A stretch of 64,000 bases of DNA. Origin: Pollenia angustigena. Taxonomy: Eukaryota; Arthropoda; Insecta; Diptera; Polleniidae. The notes beneath the pieces are model-generated. The model was not told the DNA's origin. It made no database searches and saw only the letters and a list, made by a program, of their open reading frames with translations. Position 1 is the first letter of the stretch, and each line of letters begins with the position of its first letter. The stretch is from NCBI GenBank assembly GCA_930367215.1, contig OV884059.1, positions 70,403,393 through 70,467,392 of the forward strand, read 5' to 3'. Made by a program: the position numbers and the translations under genes. Positions 58,023 through 64,000 of the stretch are shown here, piece by piece.

Positions 58023-58240
58023 AAGATAAAAGCAGAGTGCAAATACCAATAGCCAGCAATCGCAGATAGAAAAAGTGCTTAATAAAATTTCACAAAAAAA
58101 AAAAAAAAAAAAAATAGAAAATAATTTCTAGCAACAACAAGATAAACAAAGTGCACAAGAAAAAAAAGAAAGTAATAAGCTTTGTGAAGTTCCCTATTGT
58201 GTGATTTTAAAAATTATTAAAGAAAAAACAAACCAACGAA
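58023..58240 (+). other. Probable HspB8 5' UTR
   Basis: A-rich leader with a poly(A) run at 58092-58114. The start codon context CAACGAAATGG is close to the fly translation consensus. The leader may be spliced; only sequence context supports it. Confidence 0.45.
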
Positions 58241-58419
58241 ATGGCCGATTCTAACAAGCGTAATATTCCTATCAAATTGGGAGACTTCAGCGTTATCGAT
58301 ACAGAGTTCAGCAGTATTAGAGAACGTTTCGATTCTGAAATGCGTAAAATGGAAGAAGAAATGGCCAAGTTCCGTCATGAACTTATGAATCGTGAGGCTA
58401 ATTTCTTCGAAAGCACCAG
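58241..58419 (+). CDS. HspB8: HspB8 small heat-shock protein, first coding exon
   Basis: 59 codons plus two bases. MADSNKRNIPIKLGDFSVID through FDSEMRKMEEEMAKFRHELM to NREANFFEST matches, as I recall it, the N-terminus of the Drosophila CG14207/HspB8 protein. That protein is a cytosolic alpha-crystallin-type chaperone working with the BAG3 homologue starvin in muscle protein quality control. This exon is the N-terminal arm, predicted helical or coiled-coil. The alpha-crystallin domain must lie downstream of the window. A good donor (ACCAG|GTAATT) follows; it splits a codon after AG, consistent with Ser at that position in the fly protein. The only intact host exon I can name here. Confidence 0.9.
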
Positions 58420-58740
58420 GTAATTACAAGTAGTTAAACGGAATAAAAATTATATAATAAATAACAAATATAACAAATAACGGCTGTCAGGAGATTTTAA
58501 AATGTTAGATAAATTCCAATCGTGTTATTAAATTCAAATAGATTTTTTCTACAGGAAACGGATACTAAATATGTATTGCTCTTTTTCATTTTCTAATTGG
58601 ATTTTTGATATTCTATTTAATATCAACTGTAAATTTGCATTATTTCCTGATTTATTTTTACAATTTCCCACACATTAGATAGTGTATAAAACAACAAAAA
58701 TTACAACTGCTACAATTAATAAACCAACCAAGAGAAATAA

Positions 58741-58879
58741 TGTGTGGTTTATAGAACACGAGCGCCTTAGTCGTCCGTTCAATTTACATTTAAAACAAAA
58801 ACAAAATTTCGAAATTTGTTTTTGTTTTAAATGTAATTTGAACGGACGAGTAAGGCGCTCGTGTTCTATAAACAACACA
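58741..58879. mobile_element. 139-bp near-perfect foldback MITE in HspB8 intron 1
   Basis: Two arms of about 70 bp meet at AAATTTCGAAATTT with almost no loop; only about three mismatches and one bulge. Flanked by TAA (58738-58740, 58880-58882), a Harbinger-type duplication. A transcript would fold into a long double-stranded hairpin. Confidence 0.8.
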
Positions 58880-61392
58880 TAAATGTTTCTTTAATTTTTG
58901 AGTTTTGGCTTTTATCTACATAAGTATGTACATAGGTATGTATGTATGTAGGTACTTTGCCAAATGACTTACTTTGCGGAGGTAGATTCTTGTGTTGTTA
59001 TTGCGGTTGTGGTTGTTGTGCTATAAACCAACAACAGTAGTGAGGTATTTAGTTTGATATTTCATGTTTCTGTTCATTAAAAAAGGTTAAATGAATTATT
59101 GTGGGCCAAATAAAATACCGTGGGTAGTATGCGTTACATTTTTATTAGATTTATTACAAATAGGTATAAAAGCAGTTTGAAAAACTAAATTATTTTAGTT
59201 TAGATTTATATATTTTCATTTTTAAATAGGCACCATGTAGGTATGTATCAGTCAAACAATTTCCTTATTTAAAAAGCTGTTTCTTTTTAGACTTTCATAT
59301 CAAATCTTTAAATTAGCTCTTTTATCAGTATTTTTATAATTTTTGTTATATGTATTCAAAATAACCTTGAATAATTATTGCGCCAAAGCAAGACTTGTTA
59401 TTGTTTCTCTTTTTGTGAATTGTCAAAAATTCTGAGTTGAGTTTGGCTCTCCATATAAACCTTGTGCACAAAGTGCAGGTCGAAGAGAAAAACATATTTT
59501 GTAATGTAGACGGATAGATATTAAAATCCTTCCACCTAATATACATACATATTTACTTAATTTGGGCTGATTCAAACGCATAAGGTCTAATTGATCTGTT
59601 GTTTTTTTGTCGTAAATTTTTTTTACCACAAACTTAAACTCATGTGGAATATTACGGATACGATAATGAAAGAAACAATGAAAATTGACAAGTAAAAACT
59701 TAACATTTGACGACATAAACCTTATGCGTGTGAATTAGCAGCTTTCGAATTGTTCAAGTGTATTTAAATCTTTTTACGAATAACACTCTGCTAGACAAAA
59801 AATATATACCATGTGAACTTAAGTGCCATTTAAACAAGGCAAGCAGCTTAAGAAACACACACATTCCGTATGCAAAAAATTCGTATAAGCAGTCATTTTT
59901 CAAATATTTTTTCCCTTAGTTAATCTAATTGATATTGATGGGTTTTTTTATAAAAGCTTATTTATTAGTTTCTGGCTCAAAATTTAGTCATTCACAGGGG
60001 TTGTCATACAACAATTCCGTTTTGTTTGAGTCCATAGATTACGGATATAGAAATAATATATCGGTCGCATAGGTTTAAAAAATACGCACTTTTTTCGTCA
60101 AATTTTATTATTCTGAAAGCTCTAATTTAATTTTCAGACAGTAAGCATCTCTGTAGATTCTAAAACAAAGTAGGAAGAAAATAACCTACTTTTTTGGAAT
60201 CAAATAAGTAATTTATGGAAAAAATTTGGGTTTTTAATTTAAATAATCGTAATACAACAATTTCTAATTAAAATTAAACAAATTGTTATATGGAAACCGT
60301 TGCATATTTGCTCCTTTCGTTTTTTATCACCGTGTTATAGTCACTAAAAATTATACATATTTTAGAATAAACGGATATTTGGACAACACCCTGTTTTTAT
60401 ATGTACATTGTACATATTAACAAATTTTAAAAGAGGACAATGATTCTCGTGCAGCTCATAGATATTGAAAAATATATTTAAGTATATTTTTTACTTTTTA
60501 CTCCACTGTTTCCGTTATTAAGATTTAACACGTTTGAGTGGCTTTCTATAACAACGACCTCCTTCTTGGCGGTTCTTTCTTTACCTAAATCGGATTCTTA
60601 AAACAAAAATGAAACAAAATTTCAAATATTGCCAAGCAGCAAACAATTAATCAACCAGTAATCCAACCAGCCAACATGTTTACACGAAAAATAAAGAAGA
60701 AAAAAATTTTAAAAAATTGTTTGGAGAAAATAAAAACTTTATGATAAAAACACATCTTTAGACAAATCGTACCGATCTAAAAAAAAAATTTAAAAAAAAA
60801 CCAGAAAATATACATAGTTTTATTTTTGGGACTGATTTTTCTTCATCTTATTTATATATGTACATACATACATAAGTACATACATACATAAATTGTATGT
60901 AGATACATACGTACTAATGAAAAACTTAATTAAAAGAACTACAAAATCAACAGAAAACTGTGTGCACATTTTTAAAACTTTGAAATTTTATTTGAAGAGT
61001 ATCTTTAAAAGAAAATAAACAAAATTATATGTATGTATAGTAACACACTAATGTATAGTAACAAATCAAAAAAAAAAAAAAAAAATACAGTTTACTTCAA
61101 ATATAAATAACACTCACGTGATTTAGTTTGCGTACACAAGCGAAATTTTAATTTCGCGTTTCTTCTAAAAGGCATTCGATTTCCCTTCTAAAAGATGTAT
61201 ACTGATTTATTCATTAACGAAGGTCAATATTAGTGGAGTTCAGTATTTGGTGCAAATAGTCTTGCGAAAGAGCAAATGCAAAATATCATAACTCTTCGCA
61301 CAAACCACTGATCTCCGGTAATACGAGCGAAACTTGACGCAATTTTATAACTTCGAACAGGGGTCTTATCACAGCATTCGATACTTTATACC

Positions 61393-61500
61393 ATGTGAGG
61401 TAAGGCCATGATGGCTTTATCTCTCATTCAATAGGGAGATAACGCCTTTTTATTTTTTTATTTGAATGGGAGATAAAGCCATCATGGTCTTAGCTCACAT
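61393..61500. mobile_element. 108-bp palindromic MITE (ATGTGAGGTAAGGCCATGAT)
   Basis: Arms of about 40 bp. The arm phrases CTTTATCTCTCATTT and GTGAGGTAAGG recur singly at 61515, 61780, 61810 and 61845-61890, suggesting nested or partial copies. Confidence 0.65.
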
Positions 61501-61589
61501 TAGCAATATTAGAAATTGGCTTTATCTCTCATTTCAGTTCCGGAGACACTAAAGTTAAGTATTGAAATCTGGCTTGGCATACTTAAGTT

Positions 61590-61690
61590 TTTCTGCGTGG
61601 CGGCCTGTGGCCGTGCTAAGGGGTTTTTTCCTTCAGTAGGACGCGGCAGGTGGCTTCGCTGAATAAAGTTTTCCTGTGTGCGTCACAAGA
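61590..61690. other. GC-richer island of unknown nature
   Basis: GCGTGGCGGCCTGTGGCCGTGC and a hairpin-prone TTCAG...CTGAA segment with CGCGGCAGGTGGCTTCG stand out in AT-rich intron. Not recognised. Confidence 0.35.
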
Positions 61691-64000
61691 ATAAAAAAAT
61701 GTTTTTCAATCATAACTAAGGATTTTTCCTTTTACAGAATGTTTACACCATGCTTAACAATATTCTGGAAAAATATGGCTTTATCTCTCATTTGCGAAAA
61801 AAAATATTGCTATATCTCTCATTTCGCAAAATTTTAAATATGACCTTACCTCACAATAAGGCCATTATGGCCTTATCTCACAAGGTTTTAAAGCACCCCC
61901 CCCCCCCCTTTTTAGTTAGTGACGCAGAATTATTCGCTATATTTTTCTTTATATTTTGTATAAAATGCATCTTACAGGGGTTTTCTGGATCTCGAAAACT
62001 TAAAACGCAAGAATTTTAAACGTCGTTTTTAATAAGATTTCTGTAATAAAAGAATTTTATGACAAATATAATGCAAATATTTCTCTATTTAACAGAATTT
62101 TATAACAAAAATTATAAAAATTCGATTAAAAGTGTATTAAAAAATGTATTAATTCTTGCGTTTTGCGTTTTCGATTTACAGAACACCCCAGATATTATCC
62201 TTTATACTTTTCCCAAATGTATTTTTTTTTTTTGCAACAAATGAGCGATATGTGCATACAGCTATTCCCACTATAAATACGACACCTCATAAAATACATA
62301 CAGCCGTTTTCATAATGAAAGTTTGGCATGAAGTTAGCTTATAAATAATTATTTATTTATAATACACTTACTAAACTCTGGCTAACGATTTGCTAACTCT
62401 TGTTAACGAGCTGTTTTTTTTTTAACAATTTTGATTGTTTCTTTCAATTAACTGTTTTTTTAATTACCTATATTTTTTAAATTTCTTTTAATTTTAAAAA
62501 CTTTTTAAAATTTGTATACATATGTGGAGGAAAAAACAAAACAAGAAAATAAAATGGCAAAACCAGCGATGATTAATGGAAAACGTGTTGCTTTTTTTAA
62601 GAAATATTATGTAGCATCATTGAAATTCAGAGTGGATTTTTTAAAAGTTAATAGATGGAAAGTTTGTTATGAATTAACTCTGTTAGGTGCTCCTTGAACG
62701 TAGGGTTCATACTTTGGCTAACTTTTTGTTATGAATTCGGCTGTTAGTTTACAGCTAAGTCTTAATTAATATGTGTGGGTATCAATTAAACTGAGATAAT
62801 TTAATTTATAAAATAAATATATAATTAAGTTTATTAAATGAGAATTCTTAAATTAAACTAAGTCTTTTATTTTGATTTCCAAACATACATAGCAACATGA
62901 GACTTTCTATGTGTCCCAAATACAGTGTGAGTAGCCGTGTATGTTTAAAATATATGAACATATGTATTTCACACATGCATACATATGTACTTATAAGTTT
63001 CGTACCATATATTCAAACGCCCACAACTTCAAATTGTACTTTCAGTTATTAAAAAATTTTATATGATTTTCGAAAACACTTGTTTTCTGGAATTTTCTAT
63101 TTCGCCTCAAAAATTTTTTGGGTGTTTGCGTTACTGATAAAACATTTCATAGTACATATTTAATAAATTATATTAAATAACAAGGCCGTTAATTTGAATT
63201 GTTCTTGTATGTGTGCTGTTAAAAATAATTTTAAATTTTTTTAAAAAATATGTACAAACAATGAATACGGGCACTACAAATTCCATTAATTTTTATAAAC
63301 TCTTGATGCCTGTGTTCAACAAAGTAAAAATTAACAAAATAAATTTGTATGTACAAGTTGTATATGATTTTGAAAATGTTTATTATAAACAAAAATGTAA
63401 ATGATATATACATATGTGCATATGTATGTGTATAGATGGCTAAATAAGAAAAAAGGCGTAACAAAAAAAAAAAAAAAGTTTTTGTTGTGAAAATTGCTTT
63501 TTTGTTTATTCTGGTAGACAATAAAAATGCATCTTGTTTTAAATTATAGCTGGCTTTAGTATAAAATTTGTTGCATCTATTTATTAAAAATTGCATTGAA
63601 ATTGTTTCTATCTAAATTTTATTAAATTTTTTTCTACTCCTGTAATCAAACAAAAATCGAGTAATTTTTTAGCATTTTTTGAAATTTTTAATAATATTCG
63701 AGTCTTTTTTGACTCTTCAGCGCGATTAAAATAACAGAATATGCGCTCATTTTCTGATCATAAATGATACTTTTGTCGGGAGAATATGGTACCCTACCCT
63801 CGACTCTTCTTGAAGGGTCATAGTCATAGTCATGAATAGTTTTTTTTTTATTAGCTTAACGACATTTTCGACTCTTTTTTTTAATAGTTTTTGTTATTGA
63901 ATTTTAAATCAAACACTTTAAAATCATAAACGCGAGTCATTTTTGTATCTATTTTTAAGCGTGCAAGTGATTAATCAGTTTTGAATCACCAAAAGTACTC

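Larger units (their letters stand above)
58420..64000 (+). other. HspB8: HspB8 intron 1 (continues past the window)
   Basis: Begins GTAATT. No further coding exon of the gene appears in 5.6 kb. Contents: foldback MITE 58741-58879; a possible old TIR element near 59994-60392 (ACAGGGGTTGTC/GACAACACCCTGT); a poor match at 60820-60850 to the CACTG hAT end; palindromic repeats at 61393-61890; otherwise A/T runs and short ATAC/ATGT microsatellites. Small open frames after 61750 look like chance. Confidence 0.6.

Noticed and set aside
1..64000. CRISPR array, bacterial operon or phage island
   Set aside because: The window is insect nuclear DNA; repeats are TIR elements, LTRs, a microsatellite and Helitron units, with no spacer pattern.

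Overview
The window looks like nuclear DNA of a higher fly (Brachycera, probably a calyptrate such as a blowfly or house-fly relative). The one host gene I recognise is the first coding exon of the small heat-shock protein HspB8 (Drosophila CG14207), at 58241-58419 on the + strand. Its first intron would run to the window end, more than 5.5 kb. The rest is AT-rich intergenic DNA packed with mobile elements of almost every eukaryotic class, many nested. The species is an inference from protein similarity and repeat content.

1-31071 is dominated by three copies of one nested block. The core is a Jockey-clade non-LTR retrotransposon whose RT is split by a 150-bp MITE with a 3-bp TTA duplication. 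Its 3' UTR holds a 3.9-kb hAT element (8-bp duplication ATTAGTGA, inverted repeat CAGGCGCGGATCCAG). Copy A (1-7318) was further hit by a second hAT and lost its right end at a Penelope-like element. Copies B (15255-23450) and C (23451-31071) form a head-to-tail tandem duplication. It carries two more hAT insertions and postdates them. After it, B gained a 480-bp MITE and C lost 90 bp. Between A and B lie an inverted pair of Penelope-like fragments (7321-9240), TIR elements, and a mariner relic nested in a pogo-like element.

31072-37435 holds a deleted mariner, hAT and PLE ends, and the 5' part of a CsRn1-type Ty3/gypsy element on the minus strand (one LTR, tRNA-Trp primer site, gag-pol with one stop). 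At 37436-44891 a 7.5-kb hAT with TATCGATA-rich ends has split an open reading frame. Inside it sit a Ty3/gypsy element with two near-identical LTRs but no RT or integrase core, a 528-bp (ATATT)n microsatellite and the hAT's decayed transposase.

45268-48438 is a three-level nest: a hAT holds a Helitron relic, which holds another hAT, which holds MITEs. 48439-57990 carries further ends, relics and MITEs, a complete non-autonomous Helitron (50794-51609), a hammerhead-ribozyme-like core (50661-50690) and a second copy of the MITE that splits the Jockey RT (55060). From about 58000 the HspB8 5' UTR, exon 1 and intron begin; the intron holds a near-perfect 139-bp foldback MITE. No operon-like or clustered host gene system is visible. 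The interest lies in the insertion stratigraphy, ribozyme-like motifs and the disrupted reading frame.
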